Part shown: piece after piece, positions 52,671 through 61,893 of the stretch
Layout: each line of letters begins with the position of its first letter
Numbering within the stretch: position 1 is the first letter of the stretch
Assembly: GCA_963677345.2 (NCBI GenBank)
Contig: CAXXLC010000005.1
Span: 1 to 64,000 of the forward strand
DNA: 64,000 nt
Reading direction: 5' to 3'
Origin: Saccharicrinis sp963677345
GTDB taxonomy: Bacteria; Bacteroidota; Bacteroidia; Bacteroidales; Marinilabiliaceae
Notes under the pieces: generated by a model
Told to the model about the DNA's origin: nothing
Databases searched by the model: none
The model's input: the letters and a program-made list of their open reading frames with translations, nothing else
Program-made: the position numbers and the translations under genes

Positions 52671-54896
52671 TTATTTCACCAAAGGTACAGTAAATTTAAA
52701 TGTACTCCCTTTTTCAAGTTTACTTTCTGCCCAGATTGTTCCTCTGTTAATTTCAACAAACTCTTTGCATAGCACTAAACCCAAACCGGTTCCTTTTTCA
52801 TTAAAAGTTCCTTTTGTTGATATATTTTTATCTACATTAAAAATCTTTTCGAGGTTTTCTTTTGTAATACCAACTCCCGTATCTGAAACAGCAATTTCAA
52901 TAAATTGTTTGTTCGTTTTCGCACTTACTGTTATAACACTTCCAACCCTTGAAAATTTAATGGCATTACTTACTAAGTTTCGTAAAACAGCACTATACAA
53001 ATCTTTATCTGCCCATCCAATTAGCGTATTGTCAATATCTACAGATATAACTATATCTTTTTCTTCTGCATTAATTTTTAAAATAGAGACAATATTACTT
53101 GAAACAATTCCAATTTCTATTCTTTCTGGCTTATACTCTGTAGTACCTAATTGTGTTCTGGACCATTGCAACAATGTATCAACAAGGGAATACAACTTTC
53201 GGGTAGAATTATGAATAATGCCACTATACTCTATTATCTCTGCATAACTTTTTGACTCTGCATATAGAGATAGCATTTCAGAAAATCCCATTAATGAATT
53301 AAACGGACTTTTTAGATCATGTGCAATGATAGAAAAGAACTTATCCTTAGTTGCATTTAATTTCTCTAGCTCAGTATTTTTCTGTTTCAACTTTTTCTCC
53401 ACCCCGGCTTTAGCCCTGAATAAAGTAAACAAAACAATGGTGAACAATAAGAATAATATTGAAGTAATTAAAAGTAAATAACCTTTATTCTTTTCCTTCA
53501 ACCAATAATGATTTAATGATATATTTTCTTCTTCTAACTCTTTAATAACTCTTTTATCTTTTCTGTTTTCTTTAATTCCGGCAATTTCCCTTAATGCTAT
53601 TATGGTTTGATTATTTATCAAAGAATCCTTAATATTTTGATATTTACCTTTATAATAATATGCAGAACGATAATCTCCCTGAATCTCGTACAGATCAGAA
53701 AATACATTATAACAGTCGGCCTTTAATTCTTTTTCATCCAATGATGATGCTATTATTAAGGCTTTTTGCGCATATGTTTTGGCTTGTGACAAATCCCGGG
53801 TTTTAACATATACTTTTGAAAGAACCAACAATAAATTGCCTTCTTCTGAGGGATCAGGATATTTCTCCAATAAACTTAAAGCTTCATGCAATACAATAAT
53901 TGACTTTGATAAGTTTTCCGATTGAGCATAATATTCCCCCAAAGCAACTTTAGCCTTAATAATTTCCAAAGTGTCACCCTGAGTATAATTTACTGCTTCA
54001 TATTTATTTAAATAAGTAAGAGCTTTTTCCAATTGACTCTTTTTAGCATAAATCTCCCCTATTTTTAAATAACAATCATCAATTAAATCTAAATCCCGAC
54101 AATTATCTACTGCCTTAAAATACAAAGTCAGTGCCTGACTATAATCTCCCAGACTTAAAAATACATTAGCTATAGAAATTATAGATGCACAAATTCCGTG
54201 ATTATCATTTATCTTTGAATATTCATTTTGAGCCTGCACCAGAGATTCCATAGCACTGTCATAGTCACCTCTTTTTTCGGCAGCTATACCTTTATAGTAA
54301 TATGCTTTTGCAATATTTAAAGTATCTCCTTTTATTTTTGATAATTCTATCACATTAGAAAACAACTTAATTGCACCTAAATAATTCTTTACATCAATAC
54401 TCAACAATCCCTGTTCCAATAACAAATTATATAAATTATCTTCTTGTGCTTTTTCTTGAATAGCATTTATACTGTGGATTAAAGAAACCAAAGCCTTATT
54501 ATTCTCACCTATTTTATTCTGAGATTTTGATTGATAAAAATATAGTTGTGATTGAAGCAATTCAGAAACTTTAATTTGTTTTGATAATAGAAGTCCCTTT
54601 TCAATAAATTCAGATGCCAATTCAAAATTCCCTTTCTGAAACAACAAAACACCAGCTACTTTATATGTAGTATATAAATCTTTTTTGGCCCCTTTGATCT
54701 TGAGTTCATTCACCAGATTTTGAAGGTTTTCTATAAAAGTACCCTGTTCTTTTATTTCATCTATTCTCTCAATTATCAATGTTCTATCTTCAAATAAAAA
54801 AGGATCATTAAAAGAAATTTTACCCGCATAAAGTGGTATACAAGACCAAAAGATAAGTAAGTAAAATAATATATCTTTCTTTTTTTTAGTATTCAT
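52671..54896 (-). CDS. TPR-containing sensor histidine kinase
   Basis: 741 residues. A signal-like start is followed by a periplasmic region of tetratricopeptide repeats (about 75-430; for example KAYYYKGIAAEKRGDYDSAMESL), one membrane helix (about 468-490), a coiled coil, a HisKA domain with FFSIIAHDLKSPF (His526) and a HATPase domain with NLVSNAIKFS, DTGVGI and GTGLGLVLCKEF. No response regulator is adjacent. It is read divergently from nifH, which makes it a candidate for sensing a condition linked to nitrogen fixation, but that is inference. Confidence 0.9.
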   Translation of the reverse strand: MNTKKKKDILFYLLIFWSCIPLYAGKISFNDPFLFEDRTLIIERIDEIKEQGTFIENLQNLVNELKIKGAKKDLYTTYKVAGVLLFQKGNFELASEFIEKGLLLSKQIKVSELLQSQLYFYQSKSQNKIGENNKALVSLIHSINAIQEKAQEDNLYNLLLEQGLLSIDVKNYLGAIKLFSNVIELSKIKGDTLNIAKAYYYKGIAAEKRGDYDSAMESLVQAQNEYSKINDNHGICASIISIANVFLSLGDYSQALTLYFKAVDNCRDLDLIDDCYLKIGEIYAKKSQLEKALTYLNKYEAVNYTQGDTLEIIKAKVALGEYYAQSENLSKSIIVLHEALSLLEKYPDPSEEGNLLLVLSKVYVKTRDLSQAKTYAQKALIIASSLDEKELKADCYNVFSDLYEIQGDYRSAYYYKGKYQNIKDSLINNQTIIALREIAGIKENRKDKRVIKELEEENISLNHYWLKEKNKGYLLLITSILFLLFTIVLFTLFRAKAGVEKKLKQKNTELEKLNATKDKFFSIIAHDLKSPFNSLMGFSEMLSLYAESKSYAEIIEYSGIIHNSTRKLYSLVDTLLQWSRTQLGTTEYKPERIEIGIVSSNIVSILKINAEEKDIVISVDIDNTLIGWADKDLYSAVLRNLVSNAIKFSRVGSVITVSAKTNKQFIEIAVSDTGVGITKENLEKIFNVDKNISTKGTFNEKGTGLGLVLCKEFVEINRGTIWAESKLEKGSTFKFTVPLVK

Positions 54897-55091
54897 ATAA
54901 ATCAGATTATACCTAAGCTAGTGCTTAAAGATATAAAAAGTATCTTATTAAGATTTTTTTTTAAAAGCAGTGTTTTGAGCAACAAATAAAATCTTTTGAT
55001 AAACTACTAATTCCTACTCATTTGTAATTCGGTATTTCAATTCCCATTTTATAATAACTGATTTACAGCTATTTAACACACATACAACATA

Positions 55092-55128
55092 AAATGTAGA
55101 AACTTACCTATATCCTACATTTATGTAG
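55092..55128. promoter_or_regulatory. overlapping inverted repeats upstream of nifH
   Basis: Perfect 8-bp arms AAATGTAG and CTACATTT with a 15-bp spacer; the right arm also pairs with ATGTAG at 55123-55128. It is about 190 bp ahead of nifH. Probable binding site of an unknown regulator. Confidence 0.4.
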
Positions 55129-55229
55129 CTATAATTTTATATCACAAAACCTCATAGTAAAAATCAACAAAACACTACTCACTGATTTACTGCACATTAA
55201 GTAAACTAACATTTACATTTCATAACATT

Positions 55230-55258
55230 AATCATATTTTTTGGCACATCATATGATT
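55230..55258 (+). promoter_or_regulatory. possible nifH promoter or operator around TGGCAC
   Basis: TTGGCAC at 55241-55247 matches the -24 element of sigma-54 promoters, and ATGAT lies where TTGC(A/T) would be expected, so the -12 element is poor. The whole lies inside a perfect inverted repeat AATCATAT...ATATGATT. Either a degenerate sigma-54 promoter or an operator; I cannot decide. Confidence 0.3.
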
Positions 55259-55311
55259 CAAGGAAAAACAACAAAGACAATTAGTATAACCTATTAAAAA
55301 ATTTTATTGAG

Positions 55312-56136
55312 ATGAGAAAAGTAGCAATTTACGGAAAAGGTGGTATTGGAAAAAGTACAACTACACAAAACACTGTAGCAGGTTTAGTAGAAATGGGTAA
55401 AAACGTAATGGTAGTAGGATGTGACCCTAAAGCGGATTCAACTCGTCTATTATTAGGTGGATTAGCTCAAAAAACAGTTCTTGACACACTTCGTGAAGAA
55501 GGTGAAGATGTAGAATTAGATGATGTAGTAAAAAGAGGATACGGTGAAGTTCGTTGTGTTGAGTCAGGTGGTCCGGAGCCAGGTGTTGGATGTGCTGGTC
55601 GTGGTATCATTACTTCAATTAACTTACTTGAGCAATTAGGTGCTTGGGATCCAAAATATGAAACTGACTATACTTTTTACGATGTACTTGGTGATGTTGT
55701 ATGTGGAGGTTTCGCAATGCCTATTCGTGATGGTAAAGCTGAAGAAATTTACATTGTAGTATCAGGTGAAATGATGGCAATGTATGCTGCAAACAACATC
55801 TGTAAAGGTATTCAAAAATATGCTCAATCAGGAACAGTTCGTTTAGGAGGATTAATTTGTAACTCTCGTAAAGTAGAAAACGAACAAGAAATGATTGAAC
55901 AATTAGCTGCCAAATTAGGAACTCAAATGATTCACTTTGTACCACGTGACAACATGGTTCAACAAGCTGAGATCAACAGAAAAACTGTTATCGAATTTGC
56001 TCCTGAGCATCCTCAAGCTGACGAATATAGAGCATTAGCAAAAGCTATCGATGGAAACGAAATGAAAATTATCCCTAACCCACTTGAAATTGAAGAGTTA
56101 GAGAAATTATTAATTGATTTCGGTATCGCAAACTAA
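55312..56136 (+). CDS. nifH: nitrogenase iron protein (dinitrogenase reductase)
   Basis: 274 residues. The P-loop GKGGIGKST is at 8-16; the [4Fe-4S] ligands are Cys94 (GVGCAGRG) and Cys131 (VVCGGFAMP). Arg97 next to the first cysteine corresponds to the site ADP-ribosylated by DraT in some diazotrophs. It supplies electrons to NifDK with ATP hydrolysis and also takes part in cofactor synthesis. It is first in the cluster; a perfect stem-loop lies 43 bp behind its stop. Its codon use is visibly biased (for example CGT for Arg), as expected for a very highly expressed gene. Confidence 0.99.
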   Translation: MRKVAIYGKGGIGKSTTTQNTVAGLVEMGKNVMVVGCDPKADSTRLLLGGLAQKTVLDTLREEGEDVELDDVVKRGYGEVRCVESGGPEPGVGCAGRGIITSINLLEQLGAWDPKYETDYTFYDVLGDVVCGGFAMPIRDGKAEEIYIVVSGEMMAMYAANNICKGIQKYAQSGTVRLGGLICNSRKVENEQEMIEQLAAKLGTQMIHFVPRDNMVQQAEINRKTVIEFAPEHPQADEYRALAKAIDGNEMKIIPNPLEIEELEKLLIDFGIAN

Positions 56137-56178
56137 GAGAGATCAACTCTTAAAAAATCAAGTTAGAATTCAAAAGAC

Positions 56179-56200
56179 ATGATAGCCGAAAGGCTATCAT
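56179..56200 (+). other. stem-loop behind nifH
   Basis: ATGATAGCC and GGCTATCAT form a perfect 9-bp stem closed by a GAAA tetraloop. No T run follows, so a role in transcript processing or in stabilising the nifH 3' end is more likely than termination. Confidence 0.7.
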
Positions 56201-56239
56201 CCTTGCTAATTAAATCTTAAATAATAGGAGACCCAAAAA

Positions 56240-56563
56240 ATGTTAATGATAAAAGCAATCGTTCGTCCAGAAAAATCAAGTGAAGTTCTTAAAGCATTAT
56301 TCGAAGCAGGTTATGTAGCCGTTACTAAAACTCCAGTTGTGGGTAGAGGTAAGCAAAGGGGTATTAAAATTGGAGATATTACCTACGATGAGTTGCCAAA
56401 AGAAATGTTAATGATGGTTATTAAGGCTGAAGATAAAGATTTTGCTGTAAACACAATTATTGAAGCAGCTAAAACCGGTAACGGAAACTTCGGTGATGGA
56501 AAAATCTTTATTTCTCCAGTAGAAGAGGCTTATACAATCTCTAGAGCAACTAAAGAGCTTTAA
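56240..56563 (+). CDS. nifI1: nitrogenase-associated PII-like regulator NifI1
   Basis: 107 residues of the GlnB/PII superfamily, beginning MLMIKAIVRPEKSSEVLKAL. The T-loop region has VGRGKQRGIKIGDITYDELPKE, without the usual uridylylated Tyr context of GlnB, and the C-terminal part has GDGKIFISPVEEAYTI. With NifI2 it switches off dinitrogenase in response to 2-oxoglutarate and ammonium by binding NifDK. An AGGAG sequence precedes the ATG by 9 bp. Confidence 0.95.
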   Translation: MLMIKAIVRPEKSSEVLKALFEAGYVAVTKTPVVGRGKQRGIKIGDITYDELPKEMLMMVIKAEDKDFAVNTIIEAAKTGNGNFGDGKIFISPVEEAYTISRATKEL

Positions 56564-56576
56564 TAACACATTATTA

Positions 56577-56647
56577 AGATAAGAGACTTAGATACCAAAT
56601 TTGCATAATATCATAATAACTGATTCTATATCTGATCTCTCTTATCT
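56577..56647 (+). other. imperfect stem-loop between nifI1 and nifI2
   Basis: AGATAAGAGACTTAGATA (56577-56594) pairs with TATCTGATCTCTCTTATCT (56629-56647), apart from one bulge and mismatch, around a loop of about 34 nt. No T run. Confidence 0.55.
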
Positions 56648-56669
56648 AAATCTTAAAATCTGTACGAAT

Positions 56670-57047
56670 ATGAAAACAGTATTGGCAATAATAAACATCG
56701 ATAAGATGAATGAGACCAAGAGAGCCTTACTAGATGCAGGAATTGCTTCAATGACTGCGTCAGGAAGAGTTTTCGGAAGAGGTAAAGGTCTTTGGGAAGC
56801 AAAAGTTCTTGAAGGTGTAAAAGAAAATTCACCTGAAGCCCTTGAGCTTTTAGGCAAGGAACCTCGTTTACGTCCACAAAGAGTATTAGAAATCGTTGTA
56901 AATGATTCATTTGTTCAACCTTGTGTTGACGCAATCATAGATGTAAATCAAGGAGAACCTCACGGATGTGGAAAAATCTTTGTACTACCAATAACTGATG
57001 TAATCCAGGTAAGAACTGGTGATTCAGGTAGCAAAGCAGTGGATTAA
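56670..57047 (+). CDS. nifI2: nitrogenase-associated PII-like regulator NifI2
   Basis: 125 residues from the ATG at 56670 (MKTVLAIINIDKMNETK). The open frame extends 69 bases upstream across the stem-loop, which is not expected in the family. The T-loop is longer than in NifI1 (GRGKGLWEAKVLEGVKENSPE), and the C-terminus has GEPHGCGKIFVLPITDVIQVRTG. It forms a complex with NifI1 that inhibits dinitrogenase. This pair between nifH and nifD marks the group II/III nitrogenases of anaerobes. Confidence 0.95.
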   Translation: MKTVLAIINIDKMNETKRALLDAGIASMTASGRVFGRGKGLWEAKVLEGVKENSPEALELLGKEPRLRPQRVLEIVVNDSFVQPCVDAIIDVNQGEPHGCGKIFVLPITDVIQVRTGDSGSKAVD

Positions 57048-57085
57048 GATTAAAGGCTTGGTTTAATTTAAAAAAACAAAGACAA

Positions 57086-58726
57086 ATGGTTAAAAAGAAA
57101 GATTATACAGCAGGATTACCTGATCCATCAGAGATTATCAGTGAAATCACAAAACAATATCCAGGAAAAATAGCTAAGAAACGTAAAAAGGCAATGGTTT
57201 CTAATGTTCCTGAAGAAGATCAAGAGATTCAAGCAAACGTTAGAACTGTACCTGGAATTATTACTCAGCGTGGTTGTACTTACGCTGGATGTAGAGGGGT
57301 GGTATTAGGACCTACCCGTGATATCCTACAAATTGTTCACGGACCTATCGGATGTTCATTTTACGCTTGGTTAACTCGTCGTAACCAAACTAAACCAGAA
57401 ACTGAAACATCTGACAACTTTATCCCTTATTCATTCTCTACAGATATGCAAGATGAAAACATCGTGTTCGGTGGAGAAAAGAAACTAAAACAAGCGATTA
57501 GAGAAGCTTATGAGTTATTTAAACCAAAAGCTATTGCAATCTTCTCAACTTGTCCGGTAGGTTTGATCGGTGATGATGTTCACGCTGTATCCAGAGAGAT
57601 GAAAGAAGAAATAGGAATTAACGTTTTTGGTTTCTCTTGTGAAGGATATAGAGGTGTATCGCAGTCAGCTGGTCACCACATCGCAAACAATCAAATCTTT
57701 AAGCACGTGTTAGGAAATACTGACCGTGAAAGAACTGGTAAATTCCAAATTAACTTACTTGGTGAGTATAACATTGGTGGAGATGCTTTCGAATTAGAAA
57801 GATTATTTGAAGAAGCTGGTATTGAATTATTATCTACTTTCTCGGGTAACTCTTCTTACGACAGTTTCGAATATGCACATACTGCTGATTTAAATATCGT
57901 TATGTGTCACCGTTCTATCAACTACATTGCTGAGATGATGGAATTAAAATATGGTATTCCCTGGATCAAAGGAAACTTTATCGGAGCTGGATCTACAACT
58001 AAAACACTTAAGAAAATTGCTGAATTCTTTGATGATGCAGAATTAACTAAAAAAGTAGCAGAAATCTGTGCTCGTGAAGAAGCTAAAGTTGAAGCTGCAA
58101 AAGCATCAATTAAGCCTAAGGTTCAAGGAAAAACAGCTATGATGTTCGTTGGTGGATCTCGTGCTCACCACTATCAAGATCTTTTTGAAGAGCTTGGAAT
58201 CAAAGTTCTTTCTGCAGGTTATGAGTTTGCTCACCGTGATGATTACGAAGGACGTCACGTAATTCCTAACATAAAAGTAGATGCTGATACTCGTAACATC
58301 GAAGATTTAACTGTTACTAAAACAGAAAACGAAGCACTTTGGAGACAAGATCTTGTTGAGAAAAAAGCTGAGTTAGAGAAAAAAGGATACGAATTTAGCT
58401 CATACGAAGGTATGATGCCTCAAATGGAAAAGAACGCTCTTGTAATTGATGATATTTCTCACTGGGAAACTGAAAAATTAATTGAGTTCTATAAGCCAGA
58501 TCTATTCTGTGCAGGTATCAAAGAGAAATATGTAGTTCAAAAAGGCGGTGTACCTTTAAAACAGTTACATAGTTATGATTATGGTGGTCCTTATGCAGGA
58601 TTCGAAGGTGCTATTAACTTCTACAAAGAAATGGAACGTATGCTAGCAACTAATGTTTGGAAATTAGTTGACGCACCATGGAAATCAGAACCAGAGATTG
58701 TAGGTAGTATGACTATTAACGCTTAA
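57086..58726 (+). CDS. nifD: nitrogenase molybdenum-iron protein alpha chain
   Basis: 546 residues. P-cluster ligands are Cys64, Cys90 and Cys156 (QRGCTYAGC, GPIGCSFYAW, FSTCPVG); the FeMo-cofactor ligands are Cys274 (VMCHRSINY) and His495 (QLHSYDYGG); His197 corresponds to the substrate-channel His of the Azotobacter enzyme. A charged insertion of about 50 residues (roughly 400-450) makes it longer than the proteobacterial chain, as in clostridial NifD. Molybdenum-type ligands and the nifE/nifN/nifB neighbours argue against a vanadium or iron-only enzyme. Confidence 0.98.
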   Translation: MVKKKDYTAGLPDPSEIISEITKQYPGKIAKKRKKAMVSNVPEEDQEIQANVRTVPGIITQRGCTYAGCRGVVLGPTRDILQIVHGPIGCSFYAWLTRRNQTKPETETSDNFIPYSFSTDMQDENIVFGGEKKLKQAIREAYELFKPKAIAIFSTCPVGLIGDDVHAVSREMKEEIGINVFGFSCEGYRGVSQSAGHHIANNQIFKHVLGNTDRERTGKFQINLLGEYNIGGDAFELERLFEEAGIELLSTFSGNSSYDSFEYAHTADLNIVMCHRSINYIAEMMELKYGIPWIKGNFIGAGSTTKTLKKIAEFFDDAELTKKVAEICAREEAKVEAAKASIKPKVQGKTAMMFVGGSRAHHYQDLFEELGIKVLSAGYEFAHRDDYEGRHVIPNIKVDADTRNIEDLTVTKTENEALWRQDLVEKKAELEKKGYEFSSYEGMMPQMEKNALVIDDISHWETEKLIEFYKPDLFCAGIKEKYVVQKGGVPLKQLHSYDYGGPYAGFEGAINFYKEMERMLATNVWKLVDAPWKSEPEIVGSMTINA

Positions 58727-58730
58727 ATTT

Positions 58731-58744
58731 AGGAGGATTTTATT
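58731..58744 (+). promoter_or_regulatory. Shine-Dalgarno sequence of nifK
   Basis: AGGAGG at 58731-58736 lies 8 bp ahead of the ATG. Strong ribosome-binding sites are rare in this phylum; here it may serve equal synthesis of NifD and NifK. Confidence 0.7.
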
Positions 58745-60127
58745 ATGTTATTACGACATACGACAGAAAAAGAAATAGATAGAAAAGGTTTAACTGTCAA
58801 CGCAGCAAAAACCTGTCAGCCAGTAGGTGCTATGTACGCTTCATTAGGTATTCACGGATGTTTACCACATAGCCACGGATCACAAGGATGTTGTTCATAT
58901 CACAGATCAGCATTAACTCGTCACTATAAAGAGCCTGTAATGGCTGCTACATCATCTTTTACTGAAGGTTCTTCTGTATTTGGTGGACAAGCTAACTTAC
59001 TACAAGCAATTACAACAATCTTTAGTGTTTACGATCCAGAAATAATTGCTGTACATTCAACTTGTTTATCAGAAACAATAGGTGATGACCTTCATCAAAT
59101 TGTTAAAAAAGCAAGCGACGACGGCAAAGTACCTGAAGGAAAACACGTTATTCAAGCCGCCACACCATCATACGTTGGATCTCACGTAACTGGATATAGC
59201 AATATGCTTACTGCTATTGTTAAGTATTTCGCAGTAAAAACTGACGAAGTGAAACGCCAGATAAATATCCTTTCAGGATGGGTTGAGCCAGCAGATATGC
59301 GTGAGTTAAAAAGAATTGCAAAAGTAATGGGAATTAAAACTGTTTTAGCTCCTGATACATCTGACGTTCTTGACACTCCATTAACTGGTAAGTTTGAAAT
59401 GTATCCAAAAGGAGGTACAACTATTCCTGAGCTAGTAAGCATGGGTGATAGCATGAAAACTGTTGCAATTGGAGAATGGGCAACAAAAGATGCAGCTGTT
59501 GCATTAGATAACCAATGTAAAGTTCCATTTGAATTATGTAACCTTCCTATTGGTCTTAAAGCAACTGACCGTTTTATCTCAGCTCTTGCTAAAGCCGGGG
59601 CAGTATCTGTTCCTGCTGAAATCGAAAGAGAAAGAGGTCGTTTAATGGATTTAATTACTGATATGCACCAGTATTTCTACGGAAAAAGAGTTGCATTATA
59701 TGGTGATCCTGACCAATTATTACCATTGTGTGAATTCTTATTAGACATCGATATGGTTCCTGCTTATGTGATTTCTGGTACTCCAGGAAAATCATTCTCT
59801 AAGCGTATGGAAGCTATCTTCGGAGATAAGATTGACCAAGTGAAATTTAAAAATGGTGCTCAAGCTGATACTTTCCAGTTACACCAATGGATCAAACAAG
59901 AAGGTGTTGATTTATTAATTGGTAATACTTACGGAAAATATATTGCAAGAGACGAAAAGATTCCTTTCGTAAGATTCGGTTTCCCAACAATGGACCGTAT
60001 CGGACACCAATATTTCTCTACAATTGGTTATATGGGAGCAATTAGAATTCTTGAGAAAATACTTGATTCAATCATGCAATATCAAGATGAGACTGCTACT
60101 GAAGAGAAATTTGAATTAGTAATGTAA
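58745..60127 (+). CDS. nifK: nitrogenase molybdenum-iron protein beta chain
   Basis: 460 residues. P-cluster ligands are Cys24 (AKTCQPVGAM), Cys49 (GSQGCCSYH) and Cys107 (HSTCLSETIGDD). The N-terminal extension of the Azotobacter chain is missing, as in other group II nitrogenases. It forms the heterotetramer with NifD. The gap of 18 bp to nifD is the only one of the cluster without a hairpin. Confidence 0.98.
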   Translation: MLLRHTTEKEIDRKGLTVNAAKTCQPVGAMYASLGIHGCLPHSHGSQGCCSYHRSALTRHYKEPVMAATSSFTEGSSVFGGQANLLQAITTIFSVYDPEIIAVHSTCLSETIGDDLHQIVKKASDDGKVPEGKHVIQAATPSYVGSHVTGYSNMLTAIVKYFAVKTDEVKRQINILSGWVEPADMRELKRIAKVMGIKTVLAPDTSDVLDTPLTGKFEMYPKGGTTIPELVSMGDSMKTVAIGEWATKDAAVALDNQCKVPFELCNLPIGLKATDRFISALAKAGAVSVPAEIERERGRLMDLITDMHQYFYGKRVALYGDPDQLLPLCEFLLDIDMVPAYVISGTPGKSFSKRMEAIFGDKIDQVKFKNGAQADTFQLHQWIKQEGVDLLIGNTYGKYIARDEKIPFVRFGFPTMDRIGHQYFSTIGYMGAIRILEKILDSIMQYQDETATEEKFELVM

Positions 60128-60136
60128 TATATTAAA

Positions 60137-60193
60137 GGATTTTAGATATGAGATTTTTATTAGGGCATTCATTATATCTCATATCCAAAATCC
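60137..60193 (+). other. long stem-loop behind nifK
   Basis: GGATTTTAGATATGAGAT (60137-60154) pairs with ATCTCATATCCAAAATCC (60176-60193) over 18 bp with one mismatch; the loop is 21 nt. No T run follows. It lies 9 bp behind the nifK stop and may protect the nifHDK part of the transcript. Confidence 0.7.
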
Positions 60194-60220
60194 ATTAAAG
60201 ATTTGTGTTTGCCAGAGGTT

Positions 60221-60307
60221 AAGACCAGCGGGGTGATTTTTCTTCAGAACGCTGAAGAAGTTAAATAATAGGTGGTATAAATATTTTAAAATTACCCCGC
60301 CGGTCTT
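60221..60307 (+). other. compound stem-loop between nifK and nifE
   Basis: AAGACCAGCGGGGTGATTTT (60221-60240) pairs with AAAATTACCCCGCCGGTCTT (60288-60307) over 20 bp with one G-U pair and one A-C mismatch. Inside, TCTTCAG-AACG-CTGAAGA (60241-60258) forms a perfect 7-bp hairpin directly stacked on the outer stem. The GC content is much above its surroundings. It could be a processing site, a structured regulatory RNA, or a mobile palindromic element. Confidence 0.65.
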
Positions 60308-60473
60308 TGATTTACAAAGATAGATGATTAAAACAAACAAAACACTAACAATTATTATTAATCATTTTGTCTATTTAAAGAAAAGATTTTAGATAAATAA
60401 AAATTATAACTCTTTATTTATCAACAGGTCTAAAAGTCTAATGAAATCCAATCTTTCTATTAAACAGATTATT

Positions 60474-61805
60474 ATGTCAAAATTTATAAAAGATAGAACA
60501 CCCCAGATTGTTACCATTGGAGAAGACCAACATGAATTAGCCTGCGAAAAAAAATCTATTGCAGGTTCTGTAAGTCAAAGAGCTTGCGTTTTTTGTGGTT
60601 CCAGGGTAGTATTATACCCTATTGCCGATGCACTGCACATTGTTCATGGACCCATAGGCTGTGCCGCCTACACTTGGGATATCAGAGGAGCAATGTCATC
60701 AGGACCACAATTACACCGTTTAAGTTTTTCAACAGACTTACGTGAGAAGGATGTGGTTTTTGGAGGAGAAAAAAAATTATATAACGCATTAACAGAGCTT
60801 ATTGAAGCATATAAACCTAAAGCAGTTTTTGTTTTCAGCACCTGCATTGTTGGCGTTATAGGTGACGATGTTGAAGCTGTTTGCAGACAGCTCACCAAAG
60901 AAACAGGAGTAGAAGTACTACCTGTTATGAGTGAAGGGTTTAAAGGAACTAAAAAAGATGGATACAAAGCTGCTTGCGATGCTTTAATGAAATTAGTTGG
61001 AACAGACGATGAGTATGTACCACCTAAATACAGCATCAACATATTGGGTGATTTCAACCTGGCAGGAGAACTTTGGATTCTATCTGAATATTATAAAAGA
61101 ATTGGTGTAGAGATTATTGCATGTTTAACCGGCGATGGACGTGTTCAACAGGTTCGCAGATCTCATAAAGCATCACTTAACGTGGTTCAGTGCTCAGGTA
61201 GTATGATGCACGTAGCCCGTGAAATGGAAAAAGAATATGGTATCCCTTACAAAAAAGTATCATATTTCGGTATTGAAGATATGTCGGATGCACTTTACGA
61301 AGTTGCTCAACATTTTAATGATCCTGAATTAATGGCTAATGCCAGAGCCTTAGTTTCTGAGGAAATCGCAAAACTTATTCCAGCTTTACAGCCTTATCGC
61401 GAAAAACTTGAAGGCAAGAAAGCTGCTATTTACGTTGGCGGTGCTTTTAAAGCCATCAGCTTAGTTAAAGCATTAAGATTACTGGGAATGAAAACCGTAG
61501 TTGTTGGCTCCCAAACAGGTAATAAGGATGATTACAACTTGTTGAGTAAAATTTGTGACAAAGGTACTGTAATCGTAGATGATTCTAATCCAAACGAATT
61601 ATCAGACTTTGTTAAGAAAACAGGTGCAGACTTATTTATAGGTGGTGTAAAAGAACGCCCAATAGCCTATAAACTTGGTTTAGGATTTTGCGACCACAAT
61701 CATGAGCGCAAGGAAGCATTAGCAGGATATATTGGAATGCTAAATTTTGCTAAAGAAGTATATGCTTCTGTTTGCAGCCCAGTGTGGAAATTTATTTCTA
61801 AATAG
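60474..61805 (+). CDS. nifE: nitrogenase FeMo-cofactor assembly scaffold NifE
   Basis: 443 residues from MSKFIKDRTPQ at 60474; an ATG at 60441 would add eleven residues of no family character. It is a NifD paralog: QRACVFCGSRVVLYPIAD, HGPIGCAAYTW and FSTCIVGVIGDD hold the cluster-ligand cysteines. The C-terminal half has GGAFKAISLVKALRLLGMKTV and GGVKERPIAYKLG. With NifN it receives the NifB-co precursor and matures it to FeMo-cofactor. Confidence 0.95.
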   Translation: MSKFIKDRTPQIVTIGEDQHELACEKKSIAGSVSQRACVFCGSRVVLYPIADALHIVHGPIGCAAYTWDIRGAMSSGPQLHRLSFSTDLREKDVVFGGEKKLYNALTELIEAYKPKAVFVFSTCIVGVIGDDVEAVCRQLTKETGVEVLPVMSEGFKGTKKDGYKAACDALMKLVGTDDEYVPPKYSINILGDFNLAGELWILSEYYKRIGVEIIACLTGDGRVQQVRRSHKASLNVVQCSGSMMHVAREMEKEYGIPYKKVSYFGIEDMSDALYEVAQHFNDPELMANARALVSEEIAKLIPALQPYREKLEGKKAAIYVGGAFKAISLVKALRLLGMKTVVVGSQTGNKDDYNLLSKICDKGTVIVDDSNPNELSDFVKKTGADLFIGGVKERPIAYKLGLGFCDHNHERKEALAGYIGMLNFAKEVYASVCSPVWKFISK

Positions 61806-61813
61806 ACTAAAGA

Positions 61814-61862
61814 ATAAAGACGCATGACATAAGACTTTTTGTAAGCTGTAAATCGTCTTTAT
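61814..61862 (+). other. stem-loop between nifE and nifN
   Basis: ATAAAGACG (61814-61822) pairs perfectly with CGTCTTTAT (61854-61862) over 9 bp, with a 31-nt loop. No long T run follows. Confidence 0.5.
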
Positions 61863-61893
61863 ACTTTATACTTAATCTTAAATCTATAATATA

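Larger units (their letters stand above)
54897..55311. other. divergent region between the kinase gene and nifH
   Basis: 415 bp, AT-rich, no gene. It contains the inverted repeat AAATGTAG-N15-CTACATTT (55092-55122), overlapped by CTACAT-TT-ATGTAG (55115-55128), and the AATCATAT-N13-ATATGATT repeat around TGGCAC (55230-55258). These are likely control sites of nifH. No good TTG-N19-TAnnTTTG promoter is seen on the plus strand. Confidence 0.6.
60128..60473. other. gap between nifK and nifE
   Basis: 346 bp with two long stem-loops and AT-rich DNA after 60310. No gene. A new promoter for nifENB could lie in the AT-rich part, but I find no good consensus match. Confidence 0.5.
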
